64,000 nt of DNA from Bacteroidota bacterium (GCA_018266795.1 JAFDZV010000036.1:152971-216970), one strand, 5' to 3'. Numbered from the stretch's first letter, positions 54,088 to 63,080 are shown. Translations and numbers: made by a program. Notes: a model not told the origin generated them from the sequence alone.

Positions 54088-55100
54088 GTGGCTCCGCACC
54101 GGAGGCGGATGGGCGGGGCGTATCGCTCCCGGTGATCCAGGCTTCGCCCGATTCGCCCCCGGCGTTTGCATGGGATAGCTGGTACGCCGGAGTTGGCGGG
54201 CGCACCATCGACATCCCCGAGGTGAAGGAGTACCTGCGCATGATCTTCGAGGAGCAGTACCCGTTGTTCGACGGGCCTGTTGCTCCGGAGCAGCGTCGCT
54301 ATTCTTCGCCCGAGGAGGCTGCAGCCGCGGTGAAGGAGAAGGCCCGGGAGTTCGGAGCAGACCTTGTCGGCATCTGTGAGATCGGACCGGAGGACATGTA
54401 TCGCGGCCGGTCGGTCACCGAGCGCTATGCGATTGCCGTGGGTGGACGGATGTTGTGGCGCGCGTTTCAGGTGGTGCCGTCGCGTGAATCCGCCATCGAA
54501 TGTCTTCGTGTCTATCACGCGCTCGGCGAAACGGTGGTGAAGCTGGCGGCATGGGTGCGAAGCGTGGGATATGCATGTCGTGTGGAGCATCCAATCGGCG
54601 ACAGCAATCTCCTGCATGTGCCGATCGGGCTGAAGGCTGGCTTCGGCGAGCTTGGGCGGCACGGCTCCATCATCAATCCCGTGCTTGGTCCGCTCTTCCG
54701 CATGGGGAGCGTCATCACGTCGCTCGAGATGGCCACCGACAGCCCGATAGATGCCGGCATCGCCGCCTTCTGCGACACATGCCGGGCATGCAGGATCTAC
54801 TGCCCCGCGAAAGCCGTTCCGGATGCACGGAGCCCGGAAGCAGGGAAGGACCATCTGGGCAACGATCGGTATATGGTGGACACCGGGCGCTGCTTCCCAT
54901 ACTTCACACGACACAACTACTGCTCCATCTGCCTGCCGGTCTGCGTCTACCATCACAAGGAATGGGCCCGGGACTTCGAAGGGCATGCGACGGCACTATT
55001 CCCGAAGGTGATCATGGCCGAACCTCCGGATCCGTTCGACGGCATTTCGCCGGTGCAGCGGCATCGATACCCGAGACTCAACCGGGCGCAAGAAATATGA
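54072..55100 (+). CDS. RdhA/QueG-like 4Fe-4S protein
   Basis: A 342-residue cytoplasmic-type protein. A GFGELGRHGSIINP motif and two 4Fe-4S clusters near the C terminus (FCDTCRACRIYCP and NYCSICLPVC with an extra Cys before it) place it in the reductive dehalogenase/epoxyqueuosine reductase superfamily, whose members use a corrinoid. No Tat signal, so not a respiratory dehalogenase. Start ATG at 54072 overlaps the DUF3179 gene, indicating a functional pair. Substrate unknown. Confidence 0.8.
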   Translation: MGSTLSGSAPEADGRGVSLPVIQASPDSPPAFAWDSWYAGVGGRTIDIPEVKEYLRMIFEEQYPLFDGPVAPEQRRYSSPEEAAAAVKEKAREFGADLVGICEIGPEDMYRGRSVTERYAIAVGGRMLWRAFQVVPSRESAIECLRVYHALGETVVKLAAWVRSVGYACRVEHPIGDSNLLHVPIGLKAGFGELGRHGSIINPVLGPLFRMGSVITSLEMATDSPIDAGIAAFCDTCRACRIYCPAKAVPDARSPEAGKDHLGNDRYMVDTGRCFPYFTRHNYCSICLPVCVYHHKEWARDFEGHATALFPKVIMAEPPDPFDGISPVQRHRYPRLNRAQEI

Positions 55101-55363
55101 GATATGACCAGGCGGAGTATGTCGGTACGACCGTCAACGTCACGGCTCTTCGCGCGCACTTCGCAGGCGACCCGGGATGAAGGGGGGGAAGAGACAGATA
55201 TGAGCGCCGTTATATCTCATCGTTCATATTTCATATCTATCTCGTCACCACAACCGGATGTGAAGAGTCCGTTGTCCGTAGTCAGTTGTGTCGTGCCGGC
55301 ACGATGCGCCCACCACGTCACCTTCAGCAGGATGGCACGCGGTCATATCTCATGTTTCATATT
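55092..55363. repeat. TCATATN-type heptad arrays between convergent genes
   Basis: Four heptad stretches: GAAATATGAGATATGA at 55092-55107; TTATATC-TCATCGT-TCATATT-TCATATC at 55210-55237; GTTGTCC-GTAGTCA-GTTGTGT at 55271-55291 (the TTGTCAG type); and TCATATC-TCATGTT-TCATATT at 55343-55363. The outer two are inverted relative to each other, so the whole 270-bp gap can fold back. The first overlaps the stop of the Fe-S protein gene. Confidence 0.75.
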
Positions 55364-55375
55364 TCCTCCGTTTCT

Positions 55376-57931
55376 CTACAGTGCCCACGTAAGCAGATTC
55401 ATCTCCAGCGGGCCGGCAAGGTCCGGATGCCACGGCTGCGCGCGCACAGTAAGACCGTTGTGCCCCAGCCTGTCCAGTTGAATCATGCCGCCGTAGGTTG
55501 CCACTCCGTTCTCCGTATGATGAAACGCCAGCGGCGTGGCGCGGCCGTCGCTCACCAAACCATCCGCATCGATCGCTCCCTCGTACGCCTCCACGGTGAT
55601 CTCCTCCGGTGACAGCGATCCAACTGCCAGGCGGGCTATCACGCGCACCCGGCCGTTCAACGGTGCCACCGACGGTGCATCGGCGTTGACATCGGTGAAA
55701 CGAACTTCGCGCCATCGCTCGTTGATCGTTCGCTTCCATGCCACCAGCCGGCGTACGCGCTCGCCGTTATCGGCCGCCAGTCCGCGATATCGATCGGAGC
55801 TGGGGAAGTAGAATCGGGTGGCGTACTCGCGCACCATTCTCTCCGCACTGAATCGGCCGGCCAGTGTCTCGAGCGATCGCTTCTGCATCGCAATCCATTG
55901 CCGGGGGAGCCCGTGTTCATCGCGATCGTAGAAGGCAGGTAGAACGTGTTCCTCGAGCACGCGGTAGAGCTTGCGCGATTCGAACTCGTCCTGAAGGTCG
56001 GGGTCGTTGAATTCCTCCCCCTGCCCGATGGCGAAGGAGTTGGTGCCGTCGTATCCCTCAGGGAACCATCCGTCCAGAATCGAGAGGTTCAGCGTTCCGT
56101 TCGTTGCAGCCTTCAGGCCGCTGGTGCCGGAGGCTTCCAGCGGACGCCGTGGAGTGTTCAGCCAGATGTCGCATCCCTGCGTGAGCCGGCGTCCCACCGC
56201 CATGTCGTAATCCTCCACATACACGATGCGGCTTTCGAGATCGCGCTCGCGGATGAACTGGATCACCTTGCGGATGAACTCCTTGCCGGGGACATCCTTC
56301 GGGTGCGCCTTGCCGGCGATCACCAGCTGTATCGGCCGGTCCGGATCGATGAACAGACGGAGCGCCCGCGCCGGATCGCGGAACAACAACGTGGCGCGTT
56401 TGTACGTTGCGAATCGCCGCGCGAACCCGATCGTGAGAATGTCGGGGCTGAGGATCTCACCAACCTTGCGTCCGCGCTCGCGACGTGCGTACCACTCCGC
56501 CTGCTGCTCGTCCAGACGCTGATGCACGTAATCCACCATCTCGCCGCGCAGCTTCACCTTGATGGCCCACAACACCTCATCCGGTATCTCGCGCACTGCC
56601 GTCCAGAGATCCGGGTCGCTGATCCGTCCGTGCCAGTCGTGGCCCAGGTATCTGTCGAACAGCGAACGCATCTCGTCCGCAAGCCAGGTGGCAGTGTGGA
56701 TGCCGTTGGTGATGCCGGCGATCGGCACCTCCGGCTTCGGCACATTGCTCCAGACGGATGACCACATGGCGCGTGACACCTGAGCGTGGAGCTGGCTTAC
56801 ACCGTTCCGTTTCGTCGTCATGCGGAGCGCGAGCACCGTCATCGAAAAATCCTCCGTCGCGTCGGACGGGGATACGCGGCCGAGGCCGAGGAACTCATCG
56901 CGCGACAGGCCAAGCTGTGGCCAGTAGGAGCTGAAGTATCGATCCATCAGCTCCGCCGAGAAGGAGTCGTTTCCGGCGGGGACCGGGGTATGGGTTGTGA
57001 ACACCGAACCAGCGGCCGCCAGTTCCGACGCTTCGGCGAAGGTCATCCCCATTTCATGCATCAGCATCCGTGAACGCTCGAGCATGAGAAAGGCGCTGTG
57101 TCCCTCGTTGGAGTGCGTTACCGTTGGCGAGATTCCAAGCGCGCGAAGCGCACGCATCCCGCCGATGCCGAGCATGATCTCCTGCATGATCCGCGTTTCG
57201 CGGTCCCCGCCGTAGAGATAGTCCGCGATATCGCGATACTCCGGGATTGCGTTCTCGGCGACGTTCGTGTCCAGCAGGTAGACCGGGACGCGCCCCACAT
57301 CCAGTCTCCACAGGCGCGCAGTTACCGGCCCAAGGGGGAAGTCCACGGAAATCCGGATAGGGCGGCGTTGCTCATCGATCACCTCCTGCAACGGCAGAGT
57401 GGAGGGATCGTTCAGATCGTAGCTCTCCAGCTGTTCCCCTTCGGTGGTGAGGCGCTGGCGGAAATATCCCATCTGGTACATGAGCCCGATGCAGACAAAC
57501 GGCAGGCCGAGATCGCTGGCCGATTTCGTGTGGTCGCCGGAGAGCACGCCCAGGCCGCCCGAGTAGAGCGGTACGGACTCGTGCAACCCGAACTCCGCCG
57601 ATAGATAGGCGATCGTCTCCTCCTGGTTCGGGCGGGCCTCGCCGTACCACTCGCGCGCGGACGTGTAGCGATCCAGTTCCGCAACCGCTGCCTCGTAGAG
57701 TGCCAGGAACTTCGGGTCGTGCGCCAGCTCCTCCAGTCTGGACGGGGAGATCTTCTGCAGCATCCGGATCGGATGATGATTGCATGCATGCCAGTCCGCT
57801 GGGGAGATTGCCCGCAGGCACTCGCGGATCGTTGGATTCCAGGTCCAGTAGAGATTCGTGTAGAGATTGCCGAGACGGCCCAGGTTCTGCGGGAATACCG
57901 GCGCAACCGTAAACGTGACGAGAGGACGCAT
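55376..57931 (-). CDS. glgP: Alpha-glucan (glycogen/maltodextrin) phosphorylase
   Basis: An 851-residue GT35 enzyme of the bacterial/archaeal AgP type, with its own N-terminal domain (LGRLGNLYTNLYWTWNP). Active-site features: SGGLGVLSGDHTKSASDLG, THSNEGHSAF, and the pyridoxal phosphate lysine in EASGTSGLKAATNG (about residue 606). Degrades alpha-1,4 glucans to glucose 1-phosphate. Monocistronic; its promoter region contains repeat copy 2. Confidence 0.95.
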   Translation of the reverse strand: MRPLVTFTVAPVFPQNLGRLGNLYTNLYWTWNPTIRECLRAISPADWHACNHHPIRMLQKISPSRLEELAHDPKFLALYEAAVAELDRYTSAREWYGEARPNQEETIAYLSAEFGLHESVPLYSGGLGVLSGDHTKSASDLGLPFVCIGLMYQMGYFRQRLTTEGEQLESYDLNDPSTLPLQEVIDEQRRPIRISVDFPLGPVTARLWRLDVGRVPVYLLDTNVAENAIPEYRDIADYLYGGDRETRIMQEIMLGIGGMRALRALGISPTVTHSNEGHSAFLMLERSRMLMHEMGMTFAEASELAAAGSVFTTHTPVPAGNDSFSAELMDRYFSSYWPQLGLSRDEFLGLGRVSPSDATEDFSMTVLALRMTTKRNGVSQLHAQVSRAMWSSVWSNVPKPEVPIAGITNGIHTATWLADEMRSLFDRYLGHDWHGRISDPDLWTAVREIPDEVLWAIKVKLRGEMVDYVHQRLDEQQAEWYARRERGRKVGEILSPDILTIGFARRFATYKRATLLFRDPARALRLFIDPDRPIQLVIAGKAHPKDVPGKEFIRKVIQFIRERDLESRIVYVEDYDMAVGRRLTQGCDIWLNTPRRPLEASGTSGLKAATNGTLNLSILDGWFPEGYDGTNSFAIGQGEEFNDPDLQDEFESRKLYRVLEEHVLPAFYDRDEHGLPRQWIAMQKRSLETLAGRFSAERMVREYATRFYFPSSDRYRGLAADNGERVRRLVAWKRTINERWREVRFTDVNADAPSVAPLNGRVRVIARLAVGSLSPEEITVEAYEGAIDADGLVSDGRATPLAFHHTENGVATYGGMIQLDRLGHNGLTVRAQPWHPDLAGPLEMNLLTWAL

Positions 57932-57955
57932 GAAGGCTCGATGTATGAGTACTGA

Positions 57956-58023
57956 GAGTGCCTACCATTCGGCGCCGCAAGGCCTGCAGGCTCTGAAGCG
58001 AATTCCGGTTTTGATAGGAACTC
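57956..58023. repeat. 68-bp palindromic repeat, copy 2
   Basis: Bounded by GAGTGCCTA (57956-57964) and TAGGAACTC (58015-58023). Core GGCCTGCAGGCTCTGAAGCG and ATTCCGG. Lies 24 bp before the start of the - strand glgP. Confidence 0.8.
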
Positions 58024-58282
58024 TGAAGAGAGACGGCTGAAGATACAAAGAGGACGCGTTGCCGGGTGTTGCTATCGATCACGGGTCGGCTGTTGCCGGT
58101 GCCGTTGTATGGAGGCGCCGCTCGCCGGCCGTTCGGATTATGCCGAGTGGCTCCGCGGAAAGCCCTTCAGGCGCCAACGGTGTGGTACGGGGGCCGCCGA
58201 TGTTCAATGGCCGGTTGTGGCGATGCCGCTCGCCGAAAAACCTCGATGCGGGTTGCCTGGTTCAGCGTAAATTTGCTCTCCA
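58024..58282. other. Gene-free stretch upstream of the anti-sigma gene
   Basis: No coding frame or RNA is convincing in these 259 bases. The promoter of the anti-sigma/thioredoxin unit should lie here or in the following 170 bases. Confidence 0.35.
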
Positions 58283-58453
58283 ATGTTGCATGGCATCGGT
58301 GAAGCGGTGCGGGCCGAGGCCCGTCAGCTCCTTCCGGCAACCCTGGAACGCGCTGCCGATGTTCGCAACTCGATTGCTCATGGCATGGCCAACCGAACAG
58401 TCCGCTCCACGCCCCGCGCGCTGGTATCCGTCGACAACAATTGCCTACAGTGA
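58283..58453 (+). CDS. Possible 56-residue small protein coupled to the anti-sigma gene
   Basis: An ATG at 58283 opens a frame coding a helical, Ala/Arg-rich peptide (GIGEAVRAEARQLLPATLE...) that ends in TGA at 58451-58453. The stop overlaps the GTG at 58450 of the next gene (GTGA), a classic coupling arrangement. No Shine-Dalgarno is seen and codon use is not decisive; the same bases can fold (CATCGG/CCGATG, GGGCC/GGCCC), so a leader RNA is the alternative. Confidence 0.3.
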   Translation: MLHGIGEAVRAEARQLLPATLERAADVRNSIAHGMANRTVRSTPRALVSVDNNCLQ

Positions 58454-59352
58454 CCTGTACAGAGCTTCACGAACAGATTACAGCCTACGTCGACAATCGC
58501 GTCGATGAGGCGGAGTATCGCGCCAAGATGCAGAACCATATCGGCAGCTGCCCGGCATGCAGGGCAGCTTTCGAGACGGAACTGCTGGCCAAGACCGTTA
58601 TCCGGGCGCAGGGGGCGCGCACCCAGACCTCTGCCCCACCGCGTAGCGCCATCGCCGATGCGGGGAGCGGGGGTGCCCCGGCCGGTTCCGCATCTCCAGC
58701 GAAGCGATCGGACGCGCCGGGCGGCGGGTCGCCGTCGCTTCTGGATCGCATTGCTCCGGTATTCACCAGGCCCGCCGGCGTGATGGGGGCGATCCTCGTC
58801 ATCGCCCTCGCAGCCTACAGTCTGCTGCGGCCTTCGGAAACGCAGGTCGATCTTTCAACGGAAGGCCAGCCTGTGGTGACACCGAAAGGGCCGGAGCGTC
58901 CGCAGCATTTCAGCGACAAGGCGGTCAGCAACTTTCAGGCGATCGTAGACCACAAACTCGCGCTTGGGCGCGTGACGGGCGATCGGGATGAGCTGGCGTC
59001 CTATTTCAAGGAGCAGGGAGTTTCCTACAACGTGGATTACGGCATCGTTCGTTCCACGCTTGCCGGCGGTGTGGTAAGCCAGAATCGATCGGCTCACTTC
59101 GCTCATCTCGTATACACCCTCGGCGACAACATCGTCTACCTCCTCGAGGCACCGAAGGCCGCCGTTCAGCAAGGGGATGCCCTGTATCTTCCGGCCGACG
59201 CGCTGGCGCAGCTCGAACAGAGGAAGGTCGTCTGGGATGAACCGTACGGCGGCACGCTTCGCCTCGTAGTCTTCACAAAGGGGGATCTCGTCTGCGCCGT
59301 GGTTTCCAATGCCGCGCGTAGCCAGCTGGAGCCGGCTCTGGCGGTGAAATAG
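58450..59352 (+). CDS. Zinc-finger anti-sigma-like membrane protein
   Basis: A 300-residue protein. The N-terminal ZAS domain shows Cys3, His30, Cys34 and Cys37 (H-x3-C-x2-C), typical of anti-sigma factors. An Ala/Gly/Ser-rich linker, one TM (about 110-127) and an extracytoplasmic domain of about 165 residues follow. No sigma gene is adjacent; its partner may be the ECF gene at 62475 or one elsewhere. I prefer GTG at 58450 to TTG at 58441, since VTCTELHEQITAYVD matches the usual start. Followed by the thioredoxin gene after 73 bp. Confidence 0.78.
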   Translation: MTCTELHEQITAYVDNRVDEAEYRAKMQNHIGSCPACRAAFETELLAKTVIRAQGARTQTSAPPRSAIADAGSGGAPAGSASPAKRSDAPGGGSPSLLDRIAPVFTRPAGVMGAILVIALAAYSLLRPSETQVDLSTEGQPVVTPKGPERPQHFSDKAVSNFQAIVDHKLALGRVTGDRDELASYFKEQGVSYNVDYGIVRSTLAGGVVSQNRSAHFAHLVYTLGDNIVYLLEAPKAAVQQGDALYLPADALAQLEQRKVVWDEPYGGTLRLVVFTKGDLVCAVVSNAARSQLEPALAVK

Positions 59353-59425
59353 ACTCGCCGACGTGCGGGCGAGAGTCTCCTCGTCCGACTTCCGATCGCA
59401 TCATACTATTCGAGGACATATTATC

Positions 59426-60151
59426 ATGACCATCGCACGCACATGCTCGATCGGCATCCTTGTTGCCGTTGCAGCGCTTGCATCCTGCGGCAAGCTGAAG
59501 GTGTCCGACTCGGGGTCGAGCGCGTCGCGCACGGCCGCGGGCGACTCCGCCGCGTCGAACGCAACGTCGCAGTCCTCGCCGTCGCAGCCCGCGGCGTCGC
59601 AGCCCGCGGCGTCGCAGCCTGGGCACTCAACCGCGGCAGCACCGGCCGGGACGCAGGCTTCTCCCGCGGCGGTGGTGCAGGTGTCGGAGGCTTCCTCCGT
59701 GCAGGGAACTCTGAGCGACAGGAACGGTCCGGCACCTGACTTCAGCTGGAAGGACGCCGCCGGCACGGAGCACTCGCTGCATGATTATCGCGGCAAGGTT
59801 GTGATGATCAACTTCTGGGGAACGTGGTGCGGCCCGTGCCGCGGAGAACTTCCGGACATCGTGAAGATCCGCCAGGAGATGCAGGACAAGGGCTTCGAGG
59901 TGATCGGGCTGAATGTGAACGAGCAGCCGCGCGCCGACATGACGGCTCCGCAGTATGTGGCCGCATTCGCTCAGCAGAACGGCCTTTACTATCCTCTGGT
60001 GCTGGCGAGCGATGAGCTGGTGGAGGCATACGGAGGGATAGAAGCGGTGCCGACTACGTTCATCGTGAACGGGAAGGGGAACGTGGTGAAGAAACTGGTT
60101 GGGCGGCAGAACGATCAGGCCTTCCGCGACGCGATCAACGCGGCGATGTAG
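59426..60151 (+). CDS. TlpA-like thioredoxin lipoprotein
   Basis: A 241-residue protein with a lipoprotein signal (LASCGK), a 60-residue Ser/Ala/Gln linker containing repeats of SQPAA, and an AhpC-TSA/Redoxin domain with the WCGPC active site and a cis-proline (VPTTF). Reduces disulfides in the periplasm, for example during cytochrome c maturation. Start ATG at 59426. Confidence 0.92.
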   Translation: MTIARTCSIGILVAVAALASCGKLKVSDSGSSASRTAAGDSAASNATSQSSPSQPAASQPAASQPGHSTAAAPAGTQASPAAVVQVSEASSVQGTLSDRNGPAPDFSWKDAAGTEHSLHDYRGKVVMINFWGTWCGPCRGELPDIVKIRQEMQDKGFEVIGLNVNEQPRADMTAPQYVAAFAQQNGLYYPLVLASDELVEAYGGIEAVPTTFIVNGKGNVVKKLVGRQNDQAFRDAINAAM

Positions 60152-60248
60152 CATGCGCGCGCGTGAAGTTCAACGGGTGCACGGGCGCCGGCTGAACGCG
60201 GACTGCAACGATCCGCGCTCGCGGCACCCGGAGTGCCCGTTTGCGTTC

Positions 60249-61088
60249 ATGCCGTTCAGCCCATACCAACTCTCTATCACGTCATCGTCGGCAGCAGCTG
60301 TGATTGCACCTCTCTCTCGTTCACGGGCAACGTTGATTCGGTCGCTGCACCGCCGGAAGGGGCGCGAGGCGGGGCGTGCATATCTGGCCGAGGGGGAGCG
60401 TCTGCTCGATGAACTGGCCGCCGAGCCCGGGGCGCTCCGGTTTCTATTCTGCCATGCAGATCGTTTGGAGTGGCTTTCGTCACGGTTCCCGGGTGCGGAG
60501 TGCTGCGTGATCGACTCCGGGGACTCCGCGCTCTTCGGAACGGAGAATGCGCAGGGGGTGGGTGCGGTTGTAACGATGCCGGAGCCGATCGCTCCCTCGA
60601 CGATCGCAGCAGCCGGCGGGCCGCTTCTCTACCTGGACAGGATCGCCGATCCAGGCAATCTTGGAACGATTATGCGGACGGCGGAGTGGTTCGGCCTCCA
60701 TGGCATTCTGCTGGGTGCCGGCTGTGCCGATCCGTTCAATCCGAAGGTGGTACGAGCCACCATGGGCGCCATCTTCCGCCTGCCGATTGCGGACCGCGTT
60801 CGTGCGGAGGCCGTTCTGGATCTGGGATGGCCGCTGGTCGCGCTCGATGCCGGCGGCAGCGACATCCTTGGCGTGGCTGCGCTTCAACGGCGAGCCGTGT
60901 ACATCGTTGGCAGTGAGGCCCATGGCGTCGATGCCGTACTGGCCGAACGCGGGCGCCGACTGGGCATAGCTGGTGGGGAACGCGGGGAGTCGCTCAATGC
61001 AGCCGTTGCCGCCGCGATACTCCTGTACGAACTTCGGCGTGGGGGGACTATCGGCCAGCCGTCAGCACCCCGGACCGATCGAGCGTGA
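60249..61088 (+). CDS. SpoU/TrmH family RNA 2'-O-methyltransferase
   Basis: A 279-residue protein with an N-terminal substrate-binding domain (IRSLHRRKGREAGRAYLAEGERLL) and the SPOUT domain with its three motifs: DPGNLGTIMRTAEW, VYIVGSEAHGVD and SLNAAVAAAILLYEL. Methylates rRNA or tRNA. Start uncertain: ATG at 60249 used; GTG at 60300 would fit the usual family start better. The 3' end overlaps the convergent gene by 41 bases. Confidence 0.92.
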   Translation: MPFSPYQLSITSSSAAAVIAPLSRSRATLIRSLHRRKGREAGRAYLAEGERLLDELAAEPGALRFLFCHADRLEWLSSRFPGAECCVIDSGDSALFGTENAQGVGAVVTMPEPIAPSTIAAAGGPLLYLDRIADPGNLGTIMRTAEWFGLHGILLGAGCADPFNPKVVRATMGAIFRLPIADRVRAEAVLDLGWPLVALDAGGSDILGVAALQRRAVYIVGSEAHGVDAVLAERGRRLGIAGGERGESLNAAVAAAILLYELRRGGTIGQPSAPRTDRA

Positions 61089-62238
61089 ACCGTGTGGCTC
61101 CGCTCATGCTCAACTGCTCGCCGCTGCGCCCGTCGATGAATCGGATGCTGAGCGTGTTCCCTTCGAACGTACAGACCGTGAATCCGGGCGCACTCCTTCC
61201 CCTCTCTGCCTCCGTGTTCAGCGGATGCGTGTATTCGCCGGGCGCTGCGCCGGTCTTCACCCGTCCCTGTTTGGACCCTGCCCCACTGATCATGAATACC
61301 TTCGGCGCAGAGGGGCCGTTTCGCTCGGGGTAGTTCAGCAACTGCAGGCTGTGATCGTGCCCGGCCATCATCATCTGCACGTGCGCACCCGAACGGCCTA
61401 TCACGGCAAAGAGCGAGTCTGAGTAGGCCCGATAGCGATGCGTGCAGTTGTCCTGCTCCGAGATCAACTCCTCCACATACTTGGCCGGGTCCTGTTTCTC
61501 CTCGAAGCAATTACCAAGGTAGCTCACGCGCTTCCTGTCAGAACTCCACAACCGGTATCCGCCATGTTCGCCAACGCTGTACGGAGAGTGGTGCGCGGCG
61601 ATGAACCGCCAGATGACGCCGGGTGACGCGGCGGAACGGCGCAGCAGCCGCTCGAGGCTGTCCAGCAATGGACGCCACGTAGCAGGTTCCTGTGTGAGAA
61701 GAAGAGCGGAATCGAAGAGAATGATGTCTGCCGAGTCGCGTGCGCCGTCTGCGACGGCATATCGCAGCAGAGCGGGATATCTGTAGTGATAGGTCCAGCC
61801 CGGGAGTGCAGCCTCGTACTGATTACCCCTGTCGCAGGTACCGTACGGGATCTTGAACGTCGTGCCGCAGTAGTAGTCGTGATTCCCGGCGACCGCCTGC
61901 ACCCGGTCGCGACCCAGGTGGGCCATCAGGTTCCGGTGCGGGCCCAGCACGGAGCGGACCAGCGCGTCGCGCGCGCTTTGCCGGTCGTGATTCAGACCGT
62001 TGGGATAGAAGTTGTCTCCAAGGAAGAGAAGGAGCCCGACCGGCGCACCGGCTGCGTCCAGACGATTGGTCTCGTTCATCATCCACTTCGCGGTGGATGT
62101 CAGATAGGGGCCTGGTTCGCCGGCATCGCCGATAACGACAAAGCTGAAGGCGTGGGATTGCTGGGGCGGCGGGGCATCCGGGCCTGGAGCGAACAGGCCC
62201 AGCCATAGTGCGAGGGAGGCTGCTATGGATCCGAGCAT
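61048..62238 (-). CDS. Exported metallophosphoesterase
   Basis: A 396-residue calcineurin-like phosphatase with a short signal (about 1-22). Metal motifs: GDAGE, GDNFYPNG, GNHDYY, AAHHSPY and GHDHSLQ, the pattern of purple-acid/acid-phosphatase-like enzymes. Distinct from the cytoplasmic enzyme at 24188-25558. Repeat copy 3 lies 28 bp before its start. Confidence 0.88.
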   Translation of the reverse strand: MLGSIAASLALWLGLFAPGPDAPPPQQSHAFSFVVIGDAGEPGPYLTSTAKWMMNETNRLDAAGAPVGLLLFLGDNFYPNGLNHDRQSARDALVRSVLGPHRNLMAHLGRDRVQAVAGNHDYYCGTTFKIPYGTCDRGNQYEAALPGWTYHYRYPALLRYAVADGARDSADIILFDSALLLTQEPATWRPLLDSLERLLRRSAASPGVIWRFIAAHHSPYSVGEHGGYRLWSSDRKRVSYLGNCFEEKQDPAKYVEELISEQDNCTHRYRAYSDSLFAVIGRSGAHVQMMMAGHDHSLQLLNYPERNGPSAPKVFMISGAGSKQGRVKTGAAPGEYTHPLNTEAERGRSAPGFTVCTFEGNTLSIRFIDGRSGEQLSMSGATRFTLDRSGVLTAGR

Positions 62239-62266
62239 AACGGAACTTGTTGGAAGTCTTACATTG

Positions 62267-62334
62267 GAGTTCCTAACATCCGCTGCAGCATGGCCTGCAG
62301 GCTTTGAAGTGCAATCCGGGGTTGATAGGAACTC
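62267..62334. repeat. 68-bp palindromic repeat, copy 3
   Basis: Perfect ends GAGTTCCTA (62267-62275) and TAGGAACTC (62326-62334). Core GGCCTGCAGGCTTTGAAG and AATCCGGGG. This copy has the best-preserved terminal repeats. It lies between a - strand gene and the divergent ECF sigma gene. Confidence 0.82.
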
Positions 62335-62474
62335 TCAGGCATGCATTCCGGCATCGCGCCGGACCGAGCAAGCGAACAACGCGGCAACATATCGATTTCC
62401 GGGGGCATTTTCGGGAACCGATCGCGTAGTGCGGGCCACTAAGCCCCTGTAACGCTTCCGAAGTTCACAGACGA

Positions 62475-63080
62475 ATGGCACAACTGAGCGATGAAGAGCT
62501 GATCCGTGCAACGCTCGCGGGTGATCAGGCGGCGTTTGCCGAACTGGTTCGGCGATATCAGCGCCGGGTTACCGTGACGATCCGGAGTGTCATCGGTGAT
62601 CTGTCACAGGACGATCTCGCCGATATCGCTCAGGATATCTTCCTGCTCGCATACAGATCGCTGGGTTCGTTTCGGGGCGATTCGCAGTTCGGTACCTATC
62701 TCACACGAATTGCATTGCGCCACTGCTATCGCGAGTCCAAGAGAAGAAAGCGTCGCGGGAGCATCTTCTACAGCTTCGATAAGGGGAGTGCGGACGATCG
62801 GCCGGCCGAGGAGCGATTCGACAGCGGCCTGCGCACCGACCGCGACGTGATAGCAGACGAACGGAAGGGGGATGTTGCCCGCGCACTCGCCAGGCTCCCG
62901 GAGGAATTCCGTACCGTGCTCGTGTTGAGGATTGTAGAGGAGCTCTCCGTGGAGGAGGTTGCAGAAGCGCTCGGCATCTCCACCGGCACTGTGAAGTCGC
63001 GGCTGTACAGAGCGAAGGAGCGGATGCGCGAGCTTCTCGTGGGATGCGATGTGGAGTTCCAGCTCGATGGTGCGTTGTAG
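62475..63080 (+). CDS. ECF-type RNA polymerase sigma factor
   Basis: A 201-residue sigma-70 family protein: region 2 (FAELVRRYQRRV ... DIAQDIFLLAYRSLGSFRG) and region 4 helix-turn-helix (LSVEEVAEALGISTGTVKSRL), separated by a short linker, without regions 1 and 3. Two small membrane proteins follow on the same strand, one of which may be its anti-sigma factor. A GGGAACC sequence at about 62413-62420, resembling an ECF -35 element, lies 55 bp upstream, suggestive of autoregulation. Confidence 0.92.
   Translation: MAQLSDEELIRATLAGDQAAFAELVRRYQRRVTVTIRSVIGDLSQDDLADIAQDIFLLAYRSLGSFRGDSQFGTYLTRIALRHCYRESKRRKRRGSIFYSFDKGSADDRPAEERFDSGLRTDRDVIADERKGDVARALARLPEEFRTVLVLRIVEELSVEEVAEALGISTGTVKSRLYRAKERMRELLVGCDVEFQLDGAL

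Noticed and set aside
54078-54986. 302-codon frame on the - strand
   Set aside because: Antisense to the Fe-S protein with clear cysteine motifs; it has no recognisable domain.
58059-58508. 149-codon frame upstream of the anti-sigma gene
   Set aside because: It starts just after repeat copy 2, is rich in Arg/Pro/Trp, has no domain and overlaps the anti-sigma start in another frame.
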